64,000 nucleotides of DNA, taken from NCBI GenBank assembly GCA_002084875.1, contig NBMH01000019.1, forward strand, positions 1 through 64,000. Reading direction: 5' to 3'. Under the pieces are notes generated by a model. That model did not search any database, was not told where the DNA came from, and worked only from the letters and a program-made list of their open reading frames with translations. This DNA comes from Anaerolineaceae bacterium 4572_78. Its GTDB lineage: Bacteria; Chloroflexota; Anaerolineae; 4572-78. How positions within the stretch are numbered: position 1 is the first letter of the stretch; each line of letters begins with the position of its first letter. A program made the position numbers and the translations under genes. Of this stretch, positions 30,773-43,135 are shown one piece after another.

Positions 30773-32071
30773 ATGAAAATTATTATCGCTGTGCATCACT
30801 TTCCCCCCAAATATACGAGCGGGGCTGAATTGCGAGCGTTTCGTACTGCCCAAGCCTTGCAAAAACGCGGCTATGAAGTGCGGGCAGTATGTGTCGAAAA
30901 TATCGACAAGGGTCCCGATGGTGGAGTTACATGGCGAGATGAAATTTATGATGGAGTTCCTGTTCGCCGCCTGTCATTTAATTTGGAATCGGCTCCCGAC
31001 CCATTCCGTTGGAGTTATGATAATCTATGGATTGGCGACCATCTATCTACCATGTTAGCAAATTACAAACCTGATATTTTTCATTTGGTAAGTGGTTATA
31101 TAATGTCAGGCAGGGCACTACATGCCGCTTATCGACATAACATCCCTACTGTGTTGAGCTTGACAGATTTTTGGTTTCTATGTCCTCGCATTACCATGTT
31201 GCGGAGTGATGGTCATGTTTCGACATTACCAATTGACCCTGTACAGTGTTCCAAGTGTTTAGCAGAAGAACAACGCCGTTATCGTTTGCCAGGTCAATAT
31301 GCCCCGAAATTGACAGATGTTTACTGGAAATATCAACATGGACATATTGAGCGTATTCAAGACCGTTTGAACTTTTTGCATGATACACTCAATCAAGTAA
31401 ATGCCATTATCAGTCCTTCCCAATTTTTGCGGTCACTTTTCATCGAAACAGGCACCGACCCCAACAGTATCATTTTTTCACGGCAGGGGCATGATTTTTC
31501 GCATGTCTCGTCTGGTCTGTTACAAAAAATTCCTTCGGATACTTTACGAATTGGTTATGTTGGACAAATTGCTCCTCATAAGGGTGTGCATGTTCTTTTT
31601 GAAGCTGTGCGGCTTCTGCCAAATGCTAATGTCATGGTTAAAGCTTATGGGGATGCTACCCCATTTCCTAGCTATACGGCTCAATTGCAGAAATTGGCAA
31701 CACATGATGAACGGCTTGAATTAGCTGGAGTATACCAGAGAAAAAATGTTAGCAAAGTTTTGCAGGAACTTGATGTTATCGTCGTGCCATCGGTGTGGTA
31801 CGAAAACAGTCCCAACAGTATGCTTGAATCCTTTGCCCATAAGACTCCCGTCATTGCCTCCGATTTGGGTGGCATGGCTGAATTGGTTCTACATGGTCAG
31901 AACGGATTATTATTTGAAGTTGGTAATCCCAACAGTTTAGCTGAACAACTACAACATCTTTTAGATGAGTCGGATTTGCTATTGTCTTTACGTTCAGGAA
32001 TAACACCGATAAAATCAACAACACAGGAATTGGATGAATTGGAGGCAATTTATCATCATCAGGATGTGTAG
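30773..32071 (+). CDS. GT4-family glycosyltransferase
   Basis: HHFPPKYTSGAELRAF; IGYVGQIAPHKGVHVLFEAV; VVPSVWYENSPNSMLESFAHKTPVIASDLGGMAELV. Confidence 0.92.
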   Translation: MKIIIAVHHFPPKYTSGAELRAFRTAQALQKRGYEVRAVCVENIDKGPDGGVTWRDEIYDGVPVRRLSFNLESAPDPFRWSYDNLWIGDHLSTMLANYKPDIFHLVSGYIMSGRALHAAYRHNIPTVLSLTDFWFLCPRITMLRSDGHVSTLPIDPVQCSKCLAEEQRRYRLPGQYAPKLTDVYWKYQHGHIERIQDRLNFLHDTLNQVNAIISPSQFLRSLFIETGTDPNSIIFSRQGHDFSHVSSGLLQKIPSDTLRIGYVGQIAPHKGVHVLFEAVRLLPNANVMVKAYGDATPFPSYTAQLQKLATHDERLELAGVYQRKNVSKVLQELDVIVVPSVWYENSPNSMLESFAHKTPVIASDLGGMAELVLHGQNGLLFEVGNPNSLAEQLQHLLDESDLLLSLRSGITPIKSTTQELDELEAIYHHQDV

Positions 32072-32298
32072 TAGGGTTGTTGTTGTACTGATTCATTAAA
32101 GAAAAATTAGAATATTCAAAAAAGTGCTAAAAAGTGCAAATTGGGTATTGACATGAAAAGAAAAATGTGATAAAATTGATTTCGTTGCTTTTAATGAACT
32201 TAAAAGCGATTATGAACTTTACCAACTGAATAGTGAAAGTAAATTGGTTAAAACTTAAATTAAAAGAGGTTTTTAAGCCTCAGTCAATTTTAAAAATT

Positions 32299-33706
<1,408 letters not shown>

Positions 33707-33833
33707 TAGGGAGCATAAATAGTTAAGTTCGGAATTTGAACTGAAATAGTCAAGTATAGATGAGTCTTAGCTGTTCAAGCTCGAGAATAAAACGAAAATC
33801 CAATTTGCTTTCACTACTTAGCTGGTAAGGCGG

Positions 33834-33907
<74 letters not shown>

Positions 33908-33912
33908 TATTT

Positions 33913-33985
33913 GGGGACGTAGTTCAGTTGGGAGAACGCTTCCCTTGCACGGAAGAGGTCAGGAGTTCGAGTCTCCTCGTCTCCA
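33913..33985 (+). tRNA. tRNA-Ala(TGC)
   Basis: Cloverleaf ggggacgtagttcagttgggagaacgcttccctTGCacggaag..ggagttcgagtctcctcgtctcca. Confidence 0.95.
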
Positions 33986-34630
33986 TTGTGGTTAATAGTC
34001 AGTGTTTGGTTTTTATGCTGTGTATAGAAGTCAAGCACTGGGGATTAACCTCAACATATTGCTCATTGATTTTGTTGATGAGTGTAAATAGAACTTTAAC
34101 AACTGAATAGGATATTATATATCTTCACGTAAGATAAATGATAAGCGAGTAAGGGCACATAGAGAATGCCTAGGTACCAAGAGCCGAAGAAGGACGTGGT
34201 TGACTGCGAAAAGCTTCGAGGAGTCGTCAGCAGGCGTTATAACTCGAAGATATCCGAATGGGGAAACCCGGCAGAGCTAATCCTCTGTCATCCTTAGTTG
34301 AATACATAGGCTAAGGAAGGTAAGCGGGTGAACTGAAACATCTAAGTAACCCGAGGAAAAGAAAGTATTCTGTGAGTAGTGGCGAGCGAAAGCGGAACAG
34401 CCCAAACCGGGTGGTACGCCACCTGGGGTTGTAGGACTTCGCATGTGGAGTGATAAATTGGTTAATTAGCAGAACTCATCTGGAAAGGTAGACCATAGAG
34501 GGTGATAGTCCCGTATGTGAAAATTAACTAACTCCGCGAAGTATCCTGAGTACCACGGGACACGTGAAACCCTGTGGGAATCTGGGGAGCCCACTTCCCA
34601 AGGCTAAATACTCTTGGTGACCAATAGTGG

Positions 34631-34661
<31 letters not shown>

Positions 34662-35241
34662 GGCCGTGAGCCGAGTGAAATAGAACCTGAAACTATGTGC
34701 CTACAAGCAGTCGAAGCACGATACACATGATGTGTTAGTGTGACGGCGTGCCTTTTGGAGAATGAACCAACGAGTTACTCCTCTGTGGCGAGGTTAAGAT
34801 AATAACAATCGGAGCCGTAGCGAAAGCGAGTCTGAATAGGGCGATGAGTCGCAGGGGGTAGACACGAAACCTGGTGAGCTAACCATGGTCAGGTTGAAGC
34901 GAGAGTAATGCCTCGTGGAGGACCGAACGGTTGTATGTTGAAAAATGCTCCGATGAACTGTGGTTAGAGGTGAAATGCCAAGCGAACCAGGAGATAGCTT
35001 GTTCTCCCCGAAATAGCTTTAGGGCTAGCGTTCGGTAATTGCTTATCGGAGGTAGAGCACTGGATTGGCTAGGGGGCGAAAAGCTTACCAAACCAAACTA
35101 AACTCCGAATGCCGATAAGTTTATCCGGGCAGTTGGACTGTGGGAGATGAGTTCCATGGTCGAAAGGGAAACAGCCCAGACCGTCAGCTAAGGTCCCCAA
35201 GTACAGGCTAAGTGGGAAAGGTTGTGAGATTACTGAGACAT

Positions 35242-35299
<58 letters not shown>

Positions 35300-35350
35300 T
35301 AGTGATGTTGCGCCGAAAATGTAACGGGGCTCAAGTCTGTCACCGAAGCT

Positions 35351-35446
35351 ACGGGTTTAGAGGAAAGGAATACGGAGTTGGAAATTAGGAGTTAGAAGCA
35401 ATTCTAATACCCTAATCTCTAATCTTTAATTCCTGACCCTGAGCGG
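35351..35446 (+). other. Intervening sequence/expansion in 23S helix 45
   Basis: Between CACCGAAGCT and GGTAGGGGAGCGTTCTGT: about 96 nt against about 29 in E. coli; imperfect hairpin ggaaattaggagttagaa / ttctaatacc..taattcc. Confidence 0.75.
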
Positions 35447-36143
35447 TAGGGGAGCGTTCTGTTAGAGAAACAAGGCATACTGTAAAGAGTGACTGTGGCT
35501 AACAGAAGTGAGAATGTTGGTATGAGTAGCGAAAGAGATGTGAGAATCATCTCCACCGGAAGTCTAAGGTTTCCACCGGAAGGTCAATCCGCGGTGGGTT
35601 AGTCGGGCCTAAGCCGAGGCCGAGAGGCGTAGGCGATGGACAACAGGTTAATATTCCTGTACTAGCATTGTGGAGTGATGGTAGGACGCAGTGAGGTAGA
35701 CCAGCCAGCAGATGGCGTTTGGTGCTGAGCGTGTAGGACAAGGATCCGTATAGGAAAAACCGTGCGGGGAGTCTGAGGCGTTGTATGCGAAGACCAAAAT
35801 GGTCGCAAGTGGTTAATCCATGCTGCCAAGAAAAGTACCTAAACTTTGAAGCAATGCTACCCGTACCGCAAACCGACACAGGTAGACAAGTAGAGAATAC
35901 TAAGGTGAACGAGAGAACCTTCGTTAAGGAATTCGGCAAAATTGATCCGTAACTTAGGGATAAGGATCGCCCTTTTGAGTGAAGTCGCTTGCCGATGGAG
36001 CTTAGGGGGGCCGCAGAGAATAGGCCCTGTCGACTGTTTAACAAAAACACAGGTCTCTGCTAACTCGTAAGAGGAAGTATAGGGGCTGACACCTGCCCAG
36101 TGCCGGAAGGTTAAAAGGAGGCGTTAGCGAAAGCAAAGCGTTG

Positions 36144-36211
<68 letters not shown>

Positions 36212-36963
36212 GAAAGTATCGGAAAATGCCCGAAATGTGAAGTGATTCGCATTCAGTAAACTGGCTAATATCGGGGAAGGCTAACTCTTGATTGTTATAA
36301 ATCAGATATGCTAATCCCGAGGCAATCTTACTACTACATAAGTAGTGGGGGAGCCGTAACGACTGATTCGAAAGATGAGATTTGTCTTGTATTGTCAGGA
36401 TGAATAATACGCCAGCTCTTATTTAGTAGAAGGTATCTATGGATTTTGCATCGTATATTACCGGGTTTACAGATGGAGAAGGATGCTTTTTGATTTCATT
36501 TAATCAACGAGCAAAACTGAAAACTGGACTTGAAGTTCAACCGAGTTTTTCGATTTCTCAGCATAAGAGAAACAGGAAGATTCTGGAAGATATTCATTCG
36601 TATTTCAAGTGTGGAGGAATTCATTTTTCAAAGCGGGATCAGAATTATAAATGGGAAGTTCGAAGCCTTTCGGATATTCTCACAAAGATAATTCCTCATT
36701 TTGAAAAATACCAACTGAAAACCAAAAAGAAAGATGATTTTCTTATATTTAGAGAAATCTGTTTCTTAATGAAAGAGTCGAAGCATTTAAATGCTAAGTA
36801 TCTCTCTGAGATAATAGATAAAGCGTATATAATGAATGAATCTGGGAAAAGGAAATATACAAAATCAAAACTTCTAAGGATATTGAATAAGAAGATGAGA
36901 TAGTCTAATCAGCCATGAAAATGGTCGTAAAGTTACTTTTATATAAAAGTAATTCCTCAAATG
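36212..36963 (+). other. Group I intron in 23S rRNA, insertion after E. coli position U1951
   Basis: Exons ...CCTTGTCGGGT | AAGTTCCGACC... rejoin exactly; 5' exon ends in T, intron ends in G; AAGATGAGATAGTC resembles the S element near the 3' end; contains LAGLIDADG ORF. Confidence 0.9.
36439..36903 (+). CDS. LAGLIDADG homing endonuclease, intron-encoded
   Basis: YITGFTDGEGCFLISF single LAGLIDADG motif, 154 aa, inside the intron. Confidence 0.92.
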   Translation: MDFASYITGFTDGEGCFLISFNQRAKLKTGLEVQPSFSISQHKRNRKILEDIHSYFKCGGIHFSKRDQNYKWEVRSLSDILTKIIPHFEKYQLKTKKKDDFLIFREICFLMKESKHLNAKYLSEIIDKAYIMNESGKRKYTKSKLLRILNKKMR

Positions 36964-37058
36964 AAGTTCCGACCCGCACGAAAGGTGTAACGAACGGGGT
37001 ACTGTCTCAACGAAGGACTCGGCGAAATTGAACTATGCGTGAAGATGCGCATTACCTA

Positions 37059-37094
<36 letters not shown>

Positions 37095-37252
37095 ACTTGA
37101 CATTGGGTTAGGGCTTGGTTTGTGTAGGATAGCTGGGAGACTTTGAAGCTAGGGCGTCAGCCTTGGTGGAGTCGTCCTTGAAATACCAGCCTAACCAAGT
37201 TTTGGCTCTAATCGTCTACCGTGAATCCGGTGACGTAACAGTGTCAGGTAGA

Positions 37253-37286
<34 letters not shown>

Positions 37287-37297
37287 GCGGAGGCGCC

Positions 37298-37331
<34 letters not shown>

Positions 37332-37437
37332 GAGAGTGTAAAGGTAAAAGGGAGCTTGACTGCAAGACAGACACGTCAAGCAGGGACGAAAGTCGGGCTT
37401 AGTGATCCCACGTTTCTGAGTGGCAGGGACGTGGCCT

Positions 37438-37475
<38 letters not shown>

Positions 37476-37506
37476 CCCCCAAGAGTCCACATCGACGGGG
37501 AGGCTC

Positions 37507-37542
<36 letters not shown>

Positions 37543-37546
37543 GAGT

Positions 37547-37583
<37 letters not shown>

Positions 37584-37911
37584 TACGCGAGGACCGGGGT
37601 GGACAGACCGCTGGTGTACCAGTTGTCTCGCCAGAGGCATAGCTGGGTAGCTAAGTCTGGAAAAGATAACCGCTGAAAGCATCTAAGTGGGAAACTTGCT
37701 CCAAGATGACATCAGCCATCCCCTTGAGGGAGTAAGACCGCTGAGAGATTATCAGTTTAGATAGGCGGCATGTGGAAGCATGGTAACATGTGAAGCAAAG
37801 TCGTACTAATGGTCGAGGGCTTATCATTTGTGTGAATGAAGAAAATATATCCTGTTCAGTTTTTAAAGTTCTATTGTGATTTTTTGTCTTTTGTTTTGTC
37901 AAATAAAGATA

Positions 37912-38027
37912 TTGGTGATGATAGCGGTGAGGGTACACCTGGTCACATCTCGAACCCAGTAGTTAAGCTCATCTGCGCCGATGGTACTTGAGGGGTAGCC
38001 CTCTGGGAGAGTAGGACGTTGCCAATA
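37912..38027 (+). rRNA. rrf: 5S ribosomal RNA
   Basis: ttggtgatgatagcggtgagggtacacctggtcacatctcgaaccc...gggagagtaggacgttgccaat. Confidence 0.93.
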
Positions 38028-38144
38028 TTCTTTTTTGGTTTAAAGCAAATTATTTTTCTAGCAAAATTCATACCACCCGTCGTTAACAATTCCGCTTATT
38101 TCCTCAATGTCCTAATTGCTCATCGGTATCATTTTCCACAACAA

Positions 38145-39065
38145 TTATAATCGCAAGCGTGGATCCATGGCATCACGTAATCCATCACCTAACAGGTTGA
38201 ATCCAAGAACTGTTATCATGATAGCCAAACCAGGAAAGAAAACCAAGTGTGGAGCACTAAATAATTGAGCTCGTTCAGCACTAAGCATAGCACCCCATTC
38301 GGGTGTTGGTGGTTGGGCTCCCAAACCCAAAAATGACAATGCGGCTGCTTCTAAAATAGCCGTGCCAATTCCTAACGTTCCTTGCACAATTAGAGGAGGT
38401 AATGCATTTGGTAAAATATGCTGACTAACAATTCGTATAGGAGATGCCCCAACAGCACGAGCAGCAGATACATACTCTTCTTCCTTTACTGACAACACGC
38501 TTGAACGAATCACACGAGCATAAGCAGGTATACTGACAATAGCAATTGCTAACATGGCATTGGTCAAACCAGGTCCGAGCACACTTGTGATGGCAATCGC
38601 TAAAAGTAAGAAAGGAAATGCTAACATAACATCAAGAGTACGCATGATAACATCTTCTAGCCAGCCACCACTATATCCAGCAATTGTCCCTAAAAATACC
38701 CCTACAACAACAGCAAAACCGATAGTAATAAAACCGATAAAGAGCGAGACTCGTGTACCATAGACAACACGACTAAATAAATCGCGCACATTTCCATCAA
38801 TTCCCATGATGTGTTGTGGTTTGTCTGCTGAACAACCCAACAGATGAATGCATGGCTTTTCCCTTTTTTTAATGTTCTCAATACCAATTAACGGTTCTAT
38901 TGGATCATACGGAGCAATGAAAGGGGCGAAAATCGCAATCAAAACCAATATACCTAAAATAATCATCCCAGCTATGCCCGAACGTTGCCTAAACAAACGC
39001 TCAATTGTAAGCCGCCATAAACCTTGACTATATTTTTGTTTTCTTTTTCGTTGTTTTGACATAAT
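38145..39065 (-). CDS. ABC peptide transporter permease (DppC/OppC type)
   Basis: FAPFIAPYDPIEP; AARAVGASPIRIVSQHILPNALPPLIV; FLGLGAQPPTPEWGAML. Confidence 0.93.
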   Translation of the reverse strand: MMSKQRKRKQKYSQGLWRLTIERLFRQRSGIAGMIILGILVLIAIFAPFIAPYDPIEPLIGIENIKKREKPCIHLLGCSADKPQHIMGIDGNVRDLFSRVVYGTRVSLFIGFITIGFAVVVGVFLGTIAGYSGGWLEDVIMRTLDVMLAFPFLLLAIAITSVLGPGLTNAMLAIAIVSIPAYARVIRSSVLSVKEEEYVSAARAVGASPIRIVSQHILPNALPPLIVQGTLGIGTAILEAAALSFLGLGAQPPTPEWGAMLSAERAQLFSAPHLVFFPGLAIMITVLGFNLLGDGLRDAMDPRLRL

Positions 39066-39146
39066 TTTTTTGAAGATATACAGAAGTACAAAAGATTTAT
39101 CTTTTGCATGCAATAGCTAAAGCTATTACACTCCTAACTCTCAACT

Positions 39147-40226
39147 TTACTCCAAACTAATACGTGGGTCAAAGAAGGCATAAGATAAATCTACAATGAG
39201 ATTACTAGCAACATAACCGACTGCTACCACCAATGTAAAGCCTTGAATAATCGGAAAGTCGCGGGCCGTTATTGCCTCAAATAAACTTTTTCCTACACCA
39301 GATAAACCAAAAATTGTTTCTGTTAGGATAGCCCCACTGAAAAGTGTTCCTAATTGCAAACCAATAATTGTTACAATAGGTAGCAAAGCATTTTGTAGAG
39401 CATGCAAAACGATAACCCGAATTTCTCGTAAACCTTTTGCCTTTGCTGTACGGACGTAATCTAAACTTAGCACTTGCAACATGCTTGAACGAGTCATGCG
39501 GGCAATAATTGCCATAGGAATAGTGCTAAGGGCGACAGCAGGTAAAATCATGTGCTGAATAGCATCCAAAAAAACAATCCAATCACCAGTGATAAATGAG
39601 TTAAAAATAAACATATTTGAGACAAATTCACTCACCCCATAAGCAAATGTGTCTGGTACTAAGTTCCAGTCGTAGACTTCATAAAATGGAATGCATTTCA
39701 TGCCTGGCGATAAACGCCCTGATGGGGGAAGTTGAAATGGCGTTCCTTTTAGTACCAGAGCAAAGATGTATGCTAACATTAATCCCAACCAAAAGACAGG
39801 CATGGAAACACCAACATTTGCTAAAACCATTGTACTTACATCAACATAAGAATTATGTCGGATAGCTGAAATAATACCTGCCGTAATTCCTAATGTACTG
39901 GCAATGACTAAGGCAATAAACCCAAGTTCAATACTGAGTGGTAATCTCTCAATTAAAATATCAACGATTGGGCGATTAAACCGAATGGATGTACCAAAGT
40001 CCCCGCTAAAAATATCACCCACATAAACCATAAATTGGATATAAATTGGTTTGTCTAATCCTTTCTCATGAAGGAATCGCTCGCATATTTCGGGGGTTGC
40101 TTTTTCACCTAGCATAGCCGTACATGGGTCGCCAGGAACAACGCGAGCTAAAATGAAGATGACTACCAATACTCCAAATAGTACAGGAATAGCCGCTACA
40201 AAACGACGGAGAGTATACTTTAGCAT
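39147..40226 (-). CDS. ABC peptide transporter permease (DppB/OppB type)
   Basis: MLKYTLRRFVAAIPVLFGVLVVIFILARVVPGDP; YVRTAKAKGLREIRVIVLHALQNALLPIVT. Confidence 0.93.
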   Translation of the reverse strand: MLKYTLRRFVAAIPVLFGVLVVIFILARVVPGDPCTAMLGEKATPEICERFLHEKGLDKPIYIQFMVYVGDIFSGDFGTSIRFNRPIVDILIERLPLSIELGFIALVIASTLGITAGIISAIRHNSYVDVSTMVLANVGVSMPVFWLGLMLAYIFALVLKGTPFQLPPSGRLSPGMKCIPFYEVYDWNLVPDTFAYGVSEFVSNMFIFNSFITGDWIVFLDAIQHMILPAVALSTIPMAIIARMTRSSMLQVLSLDYVRTAKAKGLREIRVIVLHALQNALLPIVTIIGLQLGTLFSGAILTETIFGLSGVGKSLFEAITARDFPIIQGFTLVVAVGYVASNLIVDLSYAFFDPRISLE

Positions 40227-40444
40227 AATTTACCTCTAAGTGTAAAATGTGAAAATCATAAAATTTAGAAATTCAATCTTTCTACAAAATTGGATTTCTC
40301 TCAATTATCAACTTGTGATGTAGTTTAACAAAAATTATGCTTGTTGGCAAATCAGGCATTAGAAGTTAGAAAAGTTGAACTTCTAGACAGTTGTTGTATA
40401 ATTTATTTGACAATTTGCTATTAAAATGTTAAGCTTTTTCTCAC

Positions 40445-41536
40445 ATGCAACGAAATATTAACCAGCTATACTACGTTTTATCTACGGGATTCATTCTGAT
40501 TGCCTTGAGCTTGATTTACTGGCAAATAATCAAGGCACAAACACTTCTCACTCGCAATGATAACCCACGTCTGATTATCGCTGAACAGCAAATCAGACGT
40601 GGAACAATCTTTAGTCGTGAAGGGAAAGTTTTGGTGAAGACGATAATAAATGACAATGATTTTAGCCAACGTCATTATCTTTATCCTTCGCTCGCTCATG
40701 TGACAGGATATTATAGTGTACGGTATGACAGTAGCGGCTTAGAATCAGTCTTCTCAGAAATCTTAGTCGGACATGGTAAACAAACTTATATAGAATCACT
40801 TTTACATCGTCCCCAATTTGGAGAGCATATTACTACAACCATTCAACTATCAGCCCAACTTGTTGCCGATGAAGTTTTGGCAAAAGCAAATACCAATGGT
40901 GCCATAATTGTACTCGATACTGATACAGGGAATATTTTGGTCATGAGCAGTCGCCCGACATTTAATCCCAACATCGTGGATACAAAATGGGATAGTCTAA
41001 TTCATGACACTAATGCCCCTTTATTAAATCGAGCCACACAAGGAATTTTTCCACTAGGGAAAATGGCAAAACTTGTAGGGCTAATCAGTTTATTGGAAAA
41101 TAATAATCCTTTACCAACAGACCCACTTGATATTCAACTATCACTAGATAAAATGGATTGGATTACTGTCGTGCAGCAACTTCACTTTGACCGTGAATTA
41201 ACATTTACCCTGCCAACCGAAAAAGGGCGTATCCCGACAAATTTACCTGACAAAGCACAGGAAATATCGACCACACCCTTGCATGTAGCACTTATGGCTG
41301 GAGCATGGCGACAACATGGCATCATTCCTATTCCGACATTAATTCAGACAAATGACATCATATCGTCATCTAAAATGCGTTTGATGAATACCGCTACAGC
41401 TGACTTCATGAACAGTACTATTACAGATGTTTCCATTTTTGTTCCGCCTGAAATAACAGGCAATGAATCAATTAGCTGGTATATTGGTCTCCCCAAAAAT
41501 CATCCTTCTATTGTTTTACAAGCAATTTCGTTTTAG
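40445..41536 (+). CDS. Penicillin-binding-protein-like protein lacking canonical transpeptidase motifs
   Basis: RRGTIFSREGKVL, YPSLAHVTGYYS, GAIIVLDTDTGNILVMSSRPTFNPN; expected GSxxK reads GKMAK and KTG region reads ITG. Confidence 0.75.
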   Translation: MQRNINQLYYVLSTGFILIALSLIYWQIIKAQTLLTRNDNPRLIIAEQQIRRGTIFSREGKVLVKTIINDNDFSQRHYLYPSLAHVTGYYSVRYDSSGLESVFSEILVGHGKQTYIESLLHRPQFGEHITTTIQLSAQLVADEVLAKANTNGAIIVLDTDTGNILVMSSRPTFNPNIVDTKWDSLIHDTNAPLLNRATQGIFPLGKMAKLVGLISLLENNNPLPTDPLDIQLSLDKMDWITVVQQLHFDRELTFTLPTEKGRIPTNLPDKAQEISTTPLHVALMAGAWRQHGIIPIPTLIQTNDIISSSKMRLMNTATADFMNSTITDVSIFVPPEITGNESISWYIGLPKNHPSIVLQAISF

Positions 41537-41544
41537 TTTTAATT

Positions 41545-42669
41545 ATGACAAAAAAGCGAATCCTATTTCTACTCTCCGACACAGGAGGAGGGCATCGTTC
41601 AGCCGCTAAGGCAATTACAGAAGGATTGCATCACATCAATCCTAAACAGTATCATGTCTTTATTGAAGATGTATGGCAAATACACACACCTTACCCTTTC
41701 AATCAAATTCCTAAATTATACCCATGGTTTATCAGTTCAGGCTTACCACTGTGGCAATTGATGTGGTGGCTGTCTACTCAAACGCAAGCACATCTGCTCT
41801 TGTTCAAATGTGTTCTACCGATAGTTAGAAATAGACTCATCGCTTTTTTACGCATGACACGACCTGATATAATTGTTTCTGTTCATCCGTTTATGAATCA
41901 TGTTATCATGCAACTCGTTAGTGAAATTGGTTTAACAATTCCATTTTTAACTGTTGTTACTGATTTGGTCAACGTGCATCCAGCTTGGATATGTCCTGAT
42001 GTTAGTTATTGTTTAGTTCCGACGGAACCTGCTCGGCAACATGCCATTCGATTTGGCATGGATTCCAATAAAGTGACCGTAGCAGGTCAGCCTATCAGTT
42101 TGAAATTTGGTCAGAAAAAGCATGATAAAGAGACTCTACGCAAAAAACTAACACTTTCTCCCAATCGAAAAACTGTGTTGATTATGGGAGGTGGGGAAGG
42201 ATTTGGCAATATATTTGAGATTGCTCGTCATATTGCCCAAAGACTTTCACATGTTCAGATGATAGTTGTAACAGGACGTAATCATGCCTTGTGGCAAAAA
42301 TTAAAAAAGGTTCATTGGGAAATTCCAACCAAGATTTATAGTTTTGTTAATAACATACCTGATTTAATGTGGAGTGCGGATGTGCTTATCAGCAAAGCAG
42401 GACCCAACACCATAAGTGAAGCACTAGTAGCCAATTTACCAATGATTATTTCGGGCTACATTCCAGGTCAAGAAACGGGTAATATTGCCTATATTCAACA
42501 TCATCAAGCAGGTGTCTTTGCTTCTAATCCTGTCCAAATCGCCATGCTTGTGTTGCGATGGTTTGAGGATGGTCAACCGTTTTTACAACGCATGGCAACC
42601 AATGCAGCCGCCATTGCTAAACCTCGAGCGGCATTAATTATTGCAAAACATGTTGCAAATTTGATTTAA
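41545..42669 (+). CDS. MGDG synthase/MurG-like glycosyltransferase
   Basis: ILFLLSDTGGGHRSAAKAI; LIMGGGEGFGN; ADVLISKAGPNTISEALVANLPMIISGYIPGQE. Confidence 0.88.
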   Translation: MTKKRILFLLSDTGGGHRSAAKAITEGLHHINPKQYHVFIEDVWQIHTPYPFNQIPKLYPWFISSGLPLWQLMWWLSTQTQAHLLLFKCVLPIVRNRLIAFLRMTRPDIIVSVHPFMNHVIMQLVSEIGLTIPFLTVVTDLVNVHPAWICPDVSYCLVPTEPARQHAIRFGMDSNKVTVAGQPISLKFGQKKHDKETLRKKLTLSPNRKTVLIMGGGEGFGNIFEIARHIAQRLSHVQMIVVTGRNHALWQKLKKVHWEIPTKIYSFVNNIPDLMWSADVLISKAGPNTISEALVANLPMIISGYIPGQETGNIAYIQHHQAGVFASNPVQIAMLVLRWFEDGQPFLQRMATNAAAIAKPRAALIIAKHVANLI

Positions 42670-42726
42670 TATAGTAAGTATGGTACAATCCGATATCTCG
42701 TTTTTTATGATATTATGAGGTATTAC

Positions 42727-43113
42727 ATGGACAACTTAGATAATCATCATGCATCTGTTAATCAGTTGGCAATATTGATATTTTATTTCGTCTTAATTGG
42801 ATTAATCACTATTTTAAGCTATTTGCAGGACACATTAGAATTCAATCGTTGGCTTGTCCAAGTACTTTTGATATCACTTGGGGTAGGTGTCTTTGTTTTT
42901 ATGGGAAGTAAATACCCTAAGCTATCTGCTCAACGAGGTGTCCTGTTAGCATTTAGCATTGGCGTTATGACAATTATCCCAGCAGTACTCATGAGTCTTA
43001 GCTTTCCCGATGAATTTTGGACTCAATATGCCACTATTGGCTTAAGTATGGCCGCGGCAAGCTTGTTAGGATTTATTTTTATTGAATTGAGTAGCCGATA
43101 TTTAGATAGATGA
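42727..43113 (+). CDS. Small polytopic membrane protein
   Basis: About 4 hydrophobic helices; co-oriented with neighbours. Confidence 0.6.
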   Translation: MDNLDNHHASVNQLAILIFYFVLIGLITILSYLQDTLEFNRWLVQVLLISLGVGVFVFMGSKYPKLSAQRGVLLAFSIGVMTIIPAVLMSLSFPDEFWTQYATIGLSMAAASLLGFIFIELSSRYLDR

Positions 43114-43135
43114 GAAAGGAGACAACACAAAATCA

